NCBI GenBank assembly: GCA_907163345.1
Contig: CAJQUN010000499.1
Span: 310,001-374,000 of the forward strand
DNA: 64,000 nt
Source of the DNA: Haberlea rhodopensis
Taxonomy: Eukaryota > Streptophyta > Magnoliopsida > Lamiales > Gesneriaceae
Reading direction: 5' to 3'
Part shown: piece after piece, positions 1 to 11,389 of the stretch
Layout of the letters: every line of letters starts with the position of its first letter
Numbering within the stretch: position 1 is the first letter of the stretch
The notes under the pieces: generated by a model
The model's database searches: none
What the model was told of the DNA's origin: nothing
What the model saw: only the letters and a program-made list of their open reading frames with translations
Program-made: the position numbers and the translations under genes

Positions 1-42
1 TGTGTAATCATAATGTACCGAACTCAAGGGGGATTTTTCAAA

Positions 43-1956
43 CTACTTCCAATAGTAAAATTCGCAGTTATCTATCGTGCAATCGATTTCATATAAATGA
101 TAAGTCATTGAATTAAGTAACATATAAATTTCTTTCGCATTTGAGTGAGCTTTATCCCCCTTCCGAAACTCATGAACTACGCCATCCAATTCAATTAAAC
201 TGCATCCAGGACTTTTCCGTATCTTACCCTCTTTCATTCCTTTTCGTAATTCCAAAACATTTTTCCATTTCTTCTTTGAAGCGTATATGTTTGACATGAG
301 CACGTAAGCACCATCCTTCTCAGCCTCTACCTCTATGATCTTCTTCATTACTATTTCAGCAAGTTCAAGGTCTCCATGGATCCTGCAAGCTCCTAATAAT
401 GATCCCCAAATTAACTCATCAGGTTGAATTGGCATGTTCTTTACAAACTCATATGCCTCACTTGTCAAACTGGCACGAGCCAGAAGGTCAACCATGCAGC
501 CATAGTGCGCAGTTCGAGGTTCTAGGTGATACAAATTTGACATATCAGTAAAATGCTTGTACCCTTGATCCACATGTCCAGTATGACAACAAGCCATCAA
601 AACACCAACGAACGTCACCTCGTTTGGTTCTATTCTCAATCCATTCATCTCTTTGAAAAGCTTAAGTGCCATGTCCCCGTAACCATGCATGGCTAATCCC
701 ACGATCATGGTACTGTACGAGTAAACATCTCTACACTTTATACCTTCAAATACCTTAAGGGCGAGGTCTAAACTTCCACACTTAGCATACATATCAACAA
801 GGGCATTGGCAATGTAATCCACAACTTCAATACGATTTCTATCAATATAGGCATGAACCCACTTACCGAATTCAAGTACCCCTAAATTAGCACAACAATT
901 GAGGATGCCAACTAAAGTAACTTCATCTGGTTCAGCCCGTTTCATGAGCATCTTTCTAAATATACTCAAGGCTTCTTTGTATTTGCCACTTCGGGCTAAG
1001 CCGGATATCATAGAATTCCAAGAAACCACATTTTTCATGGGAATCCGATTAAAAACTAAATAAGCATACTCACTATGGCCACATTTCAAATACATGTCCA
1101 CTAATGCATTACCAATGAATACATCAAACTTTACGGCATGATCACACATATAGTCATGCAACCTCTTACCTAAACTTATATCCCCCAATCTAGCACACGC
1201 AGAAATCAAAATGACCATTAATTTCTCATCGGCTCTCACACCATCTTTACACATATCAAAAAATATATTTACCCCTTCTATAAGGAACCCATTATCTACA
1301 TAGCATTGAATCAACGCAGTCCATGAAACCAAATCCCTTTGGTCACTTCCATCAAACACTTTCCGAACAGCTTCAACTATCCCGCAGACACCATAAAAAC
1401 GCATCAACGTGTTCACCACATATAAATCCAACACAAACCCATTTTTTATTACATGGGAATGCACCATCTGCCCCTCTCTCACCGCGAATAACTGAGCGCA
1501 CGATTTGAGAACAAAAGGATAAGTGTAACTATCACCAACTAAACCATCTCCAATCAATCTCCGATACAAAAGCAAAGCAATCAAAGAACTTTCATAACTT
1601 CTTACACTCGTAAAGCATTTAATAACAGCATTATATATAGATATACCAGGATTGAGCAATTGGGAAAAAAGAGCGTAAATATAACTGAGGTCTGTAACAG
1701 GCGAGAAGGAAGCACATACAGATACGAGTTCTGTGTATAGATCTTGTTGGGTTTGAAGAGGTGGACTTGTTTTAACAATGAGTGAATGGATTTCTTTTAG
1801 GTCTTTAGTGGATTTGCAGGAGTAGAGTTTGTGGAACAGAGGGAAGTCATGAGTATTGTTGTGAATATAATCGGGTCGGGACGGAATTTTCGAAAAACAT
1901 GAAGAAATTACGATGATTTGCTGCATGAATACCTTTGTGTTCTTATCGGAAGACAA
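43..1956 (-). CDS. Pentatricopeptide repeat (PPR) protein, PLS class, E/E+ subgroup
   Basis: Single uninterrupted frame of 637 codons, as is usual for plant PPR genes, which are mostly intronless. The protein is a chain of about 35-residue PPR units; clear unit cores include GNALVDMYLKCG, NVVSWNSMISGLARSG and NALVDMYAKCGSLDLALKVF, alternating in the P-L-S pattern. The C-terminus has the E and E+ regions (IWGSLLGACRIHGDLELAE, then SPGCSLIELDGVVHEF), and the chain ends about 30 residues later with no DYW deaminase domain. Proteins of this class bind organellar RNA and usually act in C-to-U editing or splicing, recruiting a DYW partner in trans when they lack the domain. The first methionine (MSSDKN) is followed by a plausible mitochondrial or plastid targeting region of about 40 residues. 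Which RNA it binds cannot be read here. Family is certain; target and organelle are unknown. Confidence 0.93.
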   Translation of the reverse strand: MSSDKNTKVFMQQIIVISSCFSKIPSRPDYIHNNTHDFPLFHKLYSCKSTKDLKEIHSLIVKTSPPLQTQQDLYTELVSVCASFSPVTDLSYIYALFSQLLNPGISIYNAVIKCFTSVRSYESSLIALLLYRRLIGDGLVGDSYTYPFVLKSCAQLFAVREGQMVHSHVIKNGFVLDLYVVNTLMRFYGVCGIVEAVRKVFDGSDQRDLVSWTALIQCYVDNGFLIEGVNIFFDMCKDGVRADEKLMVILISACARLGDISLGKRLHDYMCDHAVKFDVFIGNALVDMYLKCGHSEYAYLVFNRIPMKNVVSWNSMISGLARSGKYKEALSIFRKMLMKRAEPDEVTLVGILNCCANLGVLEFGKWVHAYIDRNRIEVVDYIANALVDMYAKCGSLDLALKVFEGIKCRDVYSYSTMIVGLAMHGYGDMALKLFKEMNGLRIEPNEVTFVGVLMACCHTGHVDQGYKHFTDMSNLYHLEPRTAHYGCMVDLLARASLTSEAYEFVKNMPIQPDELIWGSLLGACRIHGDLELAEIVMKKIIEVEAEKDGAYVLMSNIYASKKKWKNVLELRKGMKEGKIRKSPGCSLIELDGVVHEFRKGDKAHSNAKEIYMLLNSMTYHLYEIDCTIDNCEFYYWK

Positions 1957-2189
1957 TTTTTTTGCAAAACGATATTGCGTTTCAGATTAATGAATTTACT
2001 TTATCATAAAACATAGCATCCGTTGAATATCTAAAGAGAAAAACAGAGCTTCATCTTCTTCTGGCGTATCAAACGCACCTGCATACAGTGAATCATAATC
2101 CTTTTGTATGCTTGACGGCTCTTGATTTTGAATTGATACTGGTAGTTGTAACTGGATAAGTTAATCAAGATTAATAATATTATTACTAG

Positions 2190-3060
2190 TTTTTTTTTGG
2201 CACCGCACAAAGCGCGGTGCCAGGTACCAACATGTTGGTCAATTTTTTACTAATTTGATCGAAAATAACATTCCAAATGATTGACTTTAACAAACTTTTT
2301 AAAAAATAACCATGCTACGGTAATTGAATGGAAAAAAATAACAAAAAAAACTGGCTCTAATATTTTTTTGAAAAAAATGATGCCCATCTTACTATATAAA
2401 CTGAAAAAATAACATTTGAAGTTGCTTGCATCAACAATTGATTAAGATATATTTTTTTGCTAATCGGTTCAGACAAACCCGCGCATCAACAAAAACCAAA
2501 TTTTATTTAACAAAAAAATTAAATTATTTAACAAACAAATTTTGAACAAAACTTTTCCAAAAAAAAAAACAAATAAGAAAAAAAATGTGAAATAAGTACT
2601 ATTCATTACTATTCCTCACAATAGCGAGGTGCAAGGTACCAGCATGTTGGTCAATTTTTTCCTAATTTGATCGAAAATAACATTTCAAATGATTGATTTT
2701 AACAAACTTTTTAAAAAACAACTATGCTACGGTAATTGGATGGAAAAAATAATAAAAGACTGGCTTTAATATTTTTTTTTTAAAAATGATGCCCATTGAG
2801 AAAATAACATTTGAAGTTGCTTGTATCAACAACTGACTAAGATATATTTTTTCCTAATAGGTTCAGACAAACCCGCGCATCAACAAAAACCAACTTTTAT
2901 TTAACAAAAAATTTAAATATTTAACAAAAAAAAATTTGAACAAAACTTTTCCAAAAAAAAAAAAACAAATAAGGAAAAAAAATGTGAATAGTAAGTACTA
3001 TTCATTACTATAAGGAAAAAAAATGTGAATAGTAAGTACTATTTATTACTATTCCTCACA
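2190..3060. repeat. Tandem pair of ~430-bp AT-rich repeats
   Basis: Two diverged direct copies lie head to tail. Each starts with a GC-rich piece (GGTGCCAGGTACCAACATG near 2215; GGTGCAAGGTACCAGCATG near 2628), continues with TTGATCGAAAATAACATT, and later contains CAGACAAACCCGCGCATCAA (near 2470 and 2865). A shorter duplication (GTGAATAGTAAGTACTATT) follows at 2984-3045. No coding frame. The copies differ by small indels in A/T runs. Probably an old duplication of a repetitive element in the PPR upstream region. Confidence 0.7.
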
Positions 3061-3440
3061 ATAGTAATTTTAGCACACTTATTATATAAGGTAATTTCTT
3101 AGGATAATGTAGATTTTTGTTAATTAAATTGATAAAATCATAATTTATTTTTAAAAAATAATAGTAAGGAATATTTTTATATACTAAGAATATATATTTA
3201 TTTAGTTTGTTAATTTTATAATTAATATAAAATTAATTCACTAATAAAATAATTGCGATCTAACCAAAATAATGAGCAGATTTTTTTAACTCAAAAGTAG
3301 GATGTCGAACTCACGCTAAAATAATTTGTTCTGTTGTTTATTTTTGTGTATTCTACTGAGTGCTTCGAATCATGGATTTCAAATTACTAGATTTCTAATC
3401 ATTTTCTTAAATCCAATCTTTCAATCCAAATCATATATTA

Positions 3441-4044
3441 GGCTGCGTTTGATGGATGAATTTCATTTGAATTGAGAGATTTGATCTGAGAATAAATTTG
3501 AAACTTGGATTTGAAATGATACGTATTTTTGATGCATTTTAAATCCATTATAATTACATAAATTAATAAAAGAAATGGATTTGAAATACACCAAATATAA
3601 ATTCGTCCAAACAATTAAATGGATTTGAAATGCATGGCTTCAAATCACTCAATCCAAATGTACCATTTAGGTTGTGTTTTCGAATTGAATGATTTGAAAT
3701 ACGTGAATTTTAAATTCCTCACTCAAATCCATCATTTGTGTTTGGGTAAAAGAATTGAAATGAGTATTTCAAATTCCTCTTCTTCTTGCAATGCATGTTC
3801 CTTTTGCATTTTGGGAGGATTTGAAATGACAATCAACTATATGTCATTTCAAATTCATGAATTTCAAATGATTAGATTTCTAATCATTTCCTTCAAATAA
3901 AATCCTCCAACCAAAATGCTATTTTAGTTGTTTGGATGAATTTATATGGGTATATTTCAGATCCCTATATTTACTAATTTATGTAAATGTAGCGACAATT
4001 GCGATGAATCAATTCAAATGAAATCCATTCATTCAAACACAAAC
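3441..4044. mobile_element. MITE-like element with long imperfect terminal inverted repeats
   Basis: The left end (GGCTGCGTTTGATGGATGAA, then TTTCATTTGAATTG) is mirrored at the right end, which reads as the reverse complement of GTTTGTGTTTGAATGAATGG then ATTTCATTTGAATTG. The interior is made of ATTTGAAAT-type motifs in both orientations and codes for nothing. About 600 bp with matching inverted ends fits a foldback or Tourist-like MITE. I found no convincing target duplication, so the superfamily is open. Confidence 0.55.
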
Positions 4045-4059
4045 TAAAAGTTGACACCA

Positions 4060-4222
4060 CCCTCGTGGTGTAGGCGTATAAAACTCTCCCCAAGGTGGGT
4101 TTGGCCAAACCCGGAACTCGCTCCATCCCGCTTCAATACTCGGTTGAACAGGATCCAAACCCGCCCTGTGGAACGGGTTTAATATGGGTCCGGATAAGAC
4201 CAGGACCGATTGCTATCCCTAG
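4060..4222. other. Possible fragment of a hAT-type MITE
   Basis: A GC-richer island (GGGTTTGGCCAAACCCGGAAC; AACGGGTTTAATATGGGTCC) ends in GACCGATTGCTATCCCTAG. Read from the other strand this begins CTAGGGATAGCAA, like the TAGGG ends of hAT elements. No matching left end is visible, so it is at best a truncated copy. Confidence 0.3.
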
Positions 4223-4609
4223 TTTGTATTCATGTTAAAACAAAAAACTACATGTAAATAGCAACTGCTAAAATATATGAAATATGTAATATCGTAATTA
4301 TAGTTCGTATTTGGAAACCATAAAATTGGATTATGATCTAAATTATTTAATTTTCTATATAAATAAAATAAATGGTTATGCCCAACTACCATATTTAAGA
4401 ATTAACCCTATAAGCCAAAAAATCATGCATCAAACTTCTCATGGAACTCTTAGAACTACCCCTCAATTTTTAAATACGAAGACAACTTCACACAGCCGAG
4501 GAAAACAAACATTCTCAACTGCACAGAACGGTTGTTGGATTTTAAAAGTCAATATAAGTAAATGCGAATCACTTCACATGCACAATACCATCCCTATCAA
4601 GTATACAGA

Positions 4610-7600
4610 ATGAGCATGGTCTCGCCAGAAACCGAGTCCCTGCTGCGTAGGCCAGGTTGTCTTGCGGATCTATCGTCCAGCGCTGTCGAAGAAATCCTTC
4701 GAGACGAACGCATGGCCGCGCGACTGTATTGTCAGCTGGTGCTGTGGGAGTCGAGGCTGTTGTGGCTGCTGTCGTGGGCGTCGATCACTGTATCGATTTG
4801 CAATTTCATGCTTAGTTTCGTGACACTTATGTTTGCGGGTCATTTGGGTGCGCTTGAGCTTGCGGGAGCCTCTATTGCTAATATTGGTATTCAAGGCCTT
4901 GCTTATGGCATTATGGTACGACATCTTTACACTTGAATTCAACAACAGAGTGGTACCGTGTAGTGATTCCTCTCTGATATTGACTTAGTTAAATTTTATA
5001 TGTCATCCTGTTTCTATAACTTTATTACTCTCCATTATTCACATTGTCATCCATGTTGTTGTTGGTACTTGAAATTTGTGGTGATATAACGAGTTTTTTA
5101 CAGTTGGGAATGGCTAGTGCAGTACAAACAGTATGTGGCCAAGCATATGGCGCCAGAAAATACAGCACAATGGGTATAATTTGCCAGAGAGCAATCATCC
5201 TACACCTCGGAGCAGCTATTCTACTATCGTTTTTGTATTGGTACTCCGGTCCGCTCCTCCAAGCGATAGGTCAATCAGAAGACATCGCACACCAGGGCCA
5301 ACTTTTCGCCCGCGGGCTAATCCCACAGCTGTATGCATTCGCCTTGAGTTGCCCCGTGCAACGCTTCCTCCAAGCACAAAACGTCGTGAACCCGTTAGCC
5401 TATATTTCCCTAGGGGTGTTTTTATTGCACATTTTATTGACATGGCTAGCGGTAGATGTTTTGAAATATGGGATTTTTGCGGCAGCTCTTGTACTCAGTT
5501 TTTCTTGGTGGGTTTTGGTCATTTTGCAAGTAGTTTATGTGCTTTTTAGCCCTTCATGCAAAGAAACCTGGACTGGGTTTTCTACTGAGGCCCTTAGAGG
5601 GATTTGGCCTTTTTTCAAGCTTACCATCGCGTCCGCTGTCATGTTATGGTACGTGAGAGGAGTAAGAGATTGTGATTAACGATTTATAAAGATCGGTTCG
5701 ATTGAACTAATTTTTAGGAATGTTGGTTGCCTCGGGTTGGCTTTAATTATATGTCATGAAAGATAATCGGTTTTTGTTTTTGCAATTAAAAATATTGAAC
5801 AAAACCCAATTTAAGGTGACTTTTATATGAATATTGTTTTCTCACATTGTCTGTCTTGCAGTTTAGAGATATGGTATTTCCAAATTCTTGTATTTATATC
5901 GGGCCTTCTCCCGAATCCCACAGTTGCTCTGGATTCCATATCTATATGGTGAGTCAAGCTTTCCTCAATATAAAATATTTACTTATTTGTTATTAATACC
6001 TCCTAAGATCAAAATTTAACCATTTTCAGTACAAATTATTGGAATTGGGACATGCAGTTGATGTTAGGAATTGCCATGTCAGCAAGGTATAACATATCCT
6101 TTAAGCTTTTGCCTAGTTTAATTTTTAGACATAGGAGTGCAATAATTGTCACTGTTTAGATAAACGACCGAAGTGTGGCGCTTGACTGAAATGGGGTTTA
6201 AATACTAGAGTTCCACCGTTATCACCGAATATAACTTCTGGTAAAGGGACAAGCGTTTGATCCTACAATTTGTATCATATTCAATGTCACATGATTCCCA
6301 TAGTTGCAAAGTAGTATAATTATTGGGGAGGGAGATTGATAGAGTTCAATAATTGTCTCTGCTCGGAAAACGATTGAAGTGTGATACTTGGGCTATGAGG
6401 TTTAAATATTAGAGTTGCAATGTTGCTATCGGATAACTTTGATCATACATTAGCTTCCTTTTTGCATCTCTAGAAACTGGAGAAGCGGCATGCATGAATT
6501 TTAAGCGCCTTATAATTAAAGTCAAAATGCAGCATTAGAGTTGGAAATGAGCTCGGAGCAGGGCATCCACTGGTGTCGAAATTTTCAGTTACAATAGTGA
6601 ATATGACGAGCATTGTCATCAGCATTTTTTTGAGCTCAATGGTACTGATATTTCGTTATGGATTGAGCAAACTATTTACAAGTGATGCAGAGGTAGTCCA
6701 AGCAACCTCAAATTTGTTACCACTTCTTGCTATATCCTTCCTTTTAAATGGCATTCAACCCATACTCTCAGGTACTTGTATTTCGACCCACTCGGTTATC
6801 ATCAACTTAAAAATATTGATGCTTTTTGTAGAATTTTACCAGAAATATAGTGTTGATATCAGCTTGCCGCTGATTAATGAATTGGGCCTCATTTACCATT
6901 TAATTTAGGTGTGGCGATTGGAAGTGGTTGGCAAGCTATAGTGGCATATGTTAACTTAGCTACTTACTATATAATCGGTATTCCCATTGGATGCCTGCTT
7001 GGATTCAAAACAAAGTTGTTAGCTGCGGTATGTATGCATTATACCCTATTCAGTTCGGCCTAGCTTCTTAAGTAAATTTTTTTTTTTGAAGATTTGTAAG
7101 TACCTTAAAAAATACACACAAAATATGGGTGCCATTTAAGTAGCGTAAACATCTGCTGAATATATGAAATTTTCAAGGGAAACATGTATTTTTGGGATTA
7201 AAATTTGAGATATTGATTAATTTAAAGAAGACTTTTATCATTGCTTCTTATATTGCTCTCTAAACATAAGCAGGTAAAAACAGAAGTAGAGAAGCAGATT
7301 ATGAAATAGTTTTTACTGCTTTTACTTGTGTTGTGGCAATTTTATAATAGTTTGAAGTTCATTAAGCTGTATTTTTATTTTAATAGCAAACACGCAATGT
7401 TGTTTGGTTAAAATCAACTTTATCCAACTTTAAGTAAAAGCAACATGAAAATACTTTGAATAAGCAATTGAAAACACCACATTAACATATTTTATATTTT
7501 GTTATGTCTGAATGTTTGTAGGGAATTTGGTGGGGGATGATTAGTGGAGTCTTTCTACAAACAGCGACTCTCATTGTTCTAACAGCTAGAACGGATTGGA

Positions 7601-7665
7601 ACTTAGAAGTCGCTAAAGCCAAAGAGCGCTTGAGGACTTCGGATGACGAGGAATCTGAGGATTAA
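4610..7665 (+). CDS. MATE efflux transporter (DETOXIFICATION family), seven exons
   Basis: Exons read as 4610-4915, 5104-5648, 5862-5948, 6030-6086, 6539-6771, 6909-7027 and 7522-7665. All introns are GT-AG and the frame is continuous over 496 residues, a normal MATE length. Family signatures appear in order: MFAGHLGALELAGASIANIG (TM2), GMASAVQTVCGQAYGARKY, PVQRFLQAQNVVNPLAYISL, KLTIASAVMLC, GNELGAGHP, NGIQPILSGVAIGSGWQA and YYIIGIPIGCLLGFKT. Twelve hydrophobic segments fit an antiporter of the vacuolar or plasma membrane that exports metabolites against H+ or Na+. The substrate cannot be deduced; the sequence most resembles the DTX35-41 type. The start at 4610 is followed by a second ATG at 4616, so the first residue is uncertain by two codons. 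The stretch around the exon 4/5 join (LGIAMSAR, then VGNELG) seems about two residues shorter than typical members. Confidence 0.9.
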
Positions 7666-7932
7666 GTGACACAATTGAACGGTCAAGATTTTTAGCTTCA
7701 ACTTAACTCGTGCAATTCTTTTGTGGTTTTTTTTTTTTTTTTGGGAAAATATTGAAAACCCATTAAAACTTTGTTTACATTCAGAAAATCCTCGTTCATA
7801 GCTATGCTCCAGCATGAGTAGTTAAAAAATAGTTGGTTTCTTGGGAAAAAAATTCACATAGAAATTTTGTGCAACCAAATTTCAATTTATTGAATGATAA
7901 ATCAAGCAATGCATCAAACCATATACAGTATA

Positions 7933-9231
7933 TCAAGATCTACCGCAATCGGTAGGCTTAAAGGACACTGTTCTCTTCTGTAGATCATAACCTACTAAGA
8001 AGTTCATTTGTGCCAAATTACCATAAATAGGAAGATCGGCCGATGGTTTAAACGCCAAGCATGTCGTAACATTGTTGGTTCTAACAAAAGTATTCTCCGT
8101 CTTCAACCTAACATCCGCCCCCTTGAAATGTACGATTATGTCTGAAAACTGCAGATCTTTTGGAGTATAGTAACACAAATCTAATACCCCCAGTGGATCG
8201 TTAACAGGCTTTAACTTGATCATAGATTTAACAATGCTCTCCATCTTCTCGTACAATCTATATGGGAGAAACGTCAACGTTGTACCGGAGTCGATGATGG
8301 TGTTTCCTTCTTCTGAACGTGGTTTGGAACCAAAATCATCGTAAGCTTTCAACTTTTGGCTCCCAACGGTGATCCCTTCTAGTGTCAAAAAATAGAAAGT
8401 TTCCGGTTCTTTTCGTGCCAAAGGAGTCGAGACAACCCCGGCACCCGAAACGACCGCATCGGTACCAAAATGTAATTTACTCGTGTTAGATGTCTCCGAT
8501 AATATCGACACCAAGCAATAAGAAAACTTCCCTTGGATCGAAGGGTTCAATTGCCCTACAAGTGAATATTTCCCCCCTCCAAGACCTACGATGCCCGATT
8601 CGTCTTTACTAAACAAGCCATAGTTTTTAAATCCACACCCCAATGTAATGTTCGGGAACGACACGGTTTTACCCTTACTCGAGCCTAACGTAAGTGTATC
8701 TTTCGCGAGCTCGCCTTCGGTGACGGATCCATCGCCATATCCCTCGGCGTAAAGGCAATTTTTCCTAGACTTGCTGCATGATCCCACTTGAATATTGCGG
8801 CAAGTGACATCATTACAAGGAATTCTTCGATATGTAGATGATTTATTTGGATTAAAGAGAGGTAGTTTTTGCTCAAAACATTTTATACATGGTGGGCACT
8901 GAGTCCATGTTAGATCACTACCGGTGTCCGCAATGCCGACTGTAGCAACCGGGGGAGTGCCAACCGAGTATTTCATGACAAATTCTCCGGTGTTCGTTGT
9001 AATAATCTGTGTCTCGGGTTTTTTTGAATATTTTTTTGCTTTCAGACTATTGAGGCGATCCAAGGAACGTTTCAGCGCATTAACTGTACGTTGCAAAGGC
9101 GATCGTGTGGAGTCTCTATGGATGAGATCGATGGTGAAGCCGGAAGTTTTGTGTTCATGTTTTTGAGCTATAGAGAATGAAATGATGGAAATTGTTGCTA
9201 AATATGCAAGGAAAATTGTTTTGAGGAACAT
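7933..9231 (-). CDS. Secreted aspartic protease, CDR1-like (A1B family)
   Basis: Intronless frame of 432 codons. Residues 1-22 form a hydrophobic signal peptide, followed by the GFTIDLIHRDSTRSPL start typical of CDR1 and related nepenthesin-type proteases. The two catalytic aspartates are in DTGSDLTW (Asp102) and DSGTTLTF (Asp314). A cysteine-rich nepenthesin-type insert (CPPCIKCFEQ, then CNDVTC and CSKSRKNC) follows the first. YAEGYGDGS holds the flap region and the C-terminal pattern ends in NFLVGYDLQKRTVSFKPTDC. Such enzymes cleave extracellular peptides; Arabidopsis CDR1 acts in apoplastic disease-resistance signalling, but this substrate is unknown. All expected catalytic parts are present. 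It is convergent with the MATE gene, 267 bp away. Confidence 0.93.
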   Translation of the reverse strand: MFLKTIFLAYLATISIISFSIAQKHEHKTSGFTIDLIHRDSTRSPLQRTVNALKRSLDRLNSLKAKKYSKKPETQIITTNTGEFVMKYSVGTPPVATVGIADTGSDLTWTQCPPCIKCFEQKLPLFNPNKSSTYRRIPCNDVTCRNIQVGSCSKSRKNCLYAEGYGDGSVTEGELAKDTLTLGSSKGKTVSFPNITLGCGFKNYGLFSKDESGIVGLGGGKYSLVGQLNPSIQGKFSYCLVSILSETSNTSKLHFGTDAVVSGAGVVSTPLARKEPETFYFLTLEGITVGSQKLKAYDDFGSKPRSEEGNTIIDSGTTLTFLPYRLYEKMESIVKSMIKLKPVNDPLGVLDLCYYTPKDLQFSDIIVHFKGADVRLKTENTFVRTNNVTTCLAFKPSADLPIYGNLAQMNFLVGYDLQKRTVSFKPTDCGRS

Positions 9232-10545
9232 GGTTTTGGTTACTAATTTAATTTTTATTTATTTTTTAGTGAAGAAATGTAAGACACAATTTATAATGAG
9301 AAAAATCTTGTATTTAAGGAAATTTGATGATAGTAATTCATATTTTATGTGAAAGATTGGATTATGTTTGTATTCTTAATTGCTCATAATTAACTGAGAT
9401 TTGGATGGATTTATGCTAATTCTATTGTGAAAAAAGGAAGAAAACATTAACAAATTTGAATTTTGATTATACAAATATTTTCTTTTTAATGTTTATCATT
9501 AATATATCCTACAAGGATTTTGTTTGACTTGACCAAGTCGGACAAAAATTGTAGTTTTGGAATTACTTTTTATTGATTGTTTTGTCATTTATGTTGTGAA
9601 TTATTGAAATTTTATGAATGAATTAATGAGTATTTTGCTATTTTTAGTCGATTAATTTGACTAGTTTAAATGAATCATGTGATCAATATATGTTTGAAAT
9701 TAAAGGGGCCATAACATAATGAATTTCAATAATCGTCACAATAAATAATAATAAGTAACAAGATCAAAAGAGTTGATGAGATAATCAATCGTCTCCTTCG
9801 TAAAAATACTTATTGAGACTCTTTGGTACATGAGATGAGATGATCAGGTGTATACATGTCTCGTTCATCTCATCTCATATACAAAACGGTCTCATTATGT
9901 ATAAACTTAAACATCCCTTAATTCTATATATTATGTGTAAACATTATGTAGATGCCAGGCGTGCCTATGAGATGAGATCTCTACACGAATGATAGCTACT
10001 ATGTTATTTATTATAAAAACAAAAAAATTTAATATAATTTGTTAGATAAATCTATTATACAATTCTTTAAAATCAAATCGTGGAATAAATTATATATTTA
10101 TTTAAATCACTTAATTCTCCAACCATCACTTAATTCTTAGGTGAGTTTCCTACTAGTCTTCACATCTCGGGTATGAGCTATTATCTAACGATTTTATAAC
10201 AAGGAGAAGGGCAACAATCACCTTGGACCAAAAATTAATTTATATCCTTTAATTTTAGAGTATCCTTTCCTCTTTGCTTTCAATTTATATTTATATTTTT
10301 TTGTCTATAACGAACTAATCTGCGACTACTCTTGGGATGTGCACTTGGTAAACCTTCGAGCTGACGCAATAGTCTGCAAACCGTATTAGGCAAGTTAAAA
10401 CCGAAAAAATGTTGATATGAGAATCAAACTAGTGATTAATCAGTTTGCGGTAATTAATATTTTTAAGATTAAAAACAGTATCTAGTATATTGTAGCTTTC
10501 TTTTTACATAAAATAATTTGCAGTGAGAAAATAAAAAATACCAAA
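9232..10545. other. Intergenic, no gene seen
   Basis: AT-rich upstream region of the aspartic protease. At 9820-9990 motifs related to GAGATGAGAT occur in both orientations (TGAGATGAGATGATCAGG; GTTCATCTCATCTCATAT), suggesting a small foldback element, but I could not define its ends. No conserved reading frame. Confidence 0.5.
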
Positions 10546-10627
10546 CGTCGCCTGAGAGATTCGAACTCTCGCGGGGAAACCCCATGTACTTAGCAGGCAC
10601 ACGCCTTAACCACTCGGCCAAAGCGAC
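10546..10627 (-). tRNA. tRNA-Ser (anticodon GCT)
   Basis: The minus strand folds as a class II tRNA of 82 nt. The acceptor GTCGCTT pairs with AGGCGAC, followed by discriminator G. The D arm is GGCCGAGTGGTTAAGGC, the anticodon loop CTGCTAA gives GCT (reads AGC/AGT), there is a long variable arm (CATGGGGTTTCCCCG), and the T loop is TTCGAAT. The variable arm and the GCT anticodon identify serine. No intron; CCA is not encoded, as expected for nuclear genes. Confidence 0.95.
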
Positions 10628-11389
10628 GCTTTGTTAAGATGGTTCCTATGTATATATAAATAATTTGTTAGAAATTTTAAGAAACATTACAATATACATT
10701 AGGTTAGAAATTAAAAGAGTTGTCCTATGTATTGTTGGCCATTAACAACAATGGCGAATTTGTCTGTTATGGAAAGGGATTTGGCGTATTAAGAGGATAT
10801 TGGTTTTTTCAGGATGTTTAGCAACTAGCAATTATGATGTTTAACAACTATTACAACTACTTGGGTGTGGTGGAAAGAGACTCGAACACGAGACATTCAT
10901 ATTGTAATTGCGACCAGTGTCAGATGGGCTACAAGCCATTGGCTAGAAACTAGTTGTTAGGAAACGAGATAATGGTGAAGTTTTTTTTTTTTTGAAGTTG
11001 CAAAAACTGATATTTGTAAACAAACCAGGCATAACCTTAGTTTTTAACCTTCCAATTTCTCATCGCATTAGGTATTTATGGTATAACTTAAATTGTGCAT
11101 AATAGTCAAAGTTCTTAAATATGGGAAAAAAATTCATTTAGTCTCACTCTCATATATATCACATCCTTTTTTTATAAACACAGTCAGTGTTGGCAGGGTT
11201 TGGCGGACCCCTATCTATTTATTATAACAAAAAACAAACCAAATACAAGAGATGGGAACCATATCAAAACCTCACAAGTAAAGAATTACAAGATTTTGTC
11301 ATAAATTTGAAGATAAGGGAATCATATTCGATCCAAGTTACACAAGCCCTTGGTTATATTATTTAGATTATGATCATATATCAACGCTC

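Noticed and set aside
10860..10935. Possible SINE or tRNA (minus-strand TCGTGTTCGAGTCTC)
   Set aside because: B-box-like motif only; no convincing A-box, cloverleaf or target duplication.
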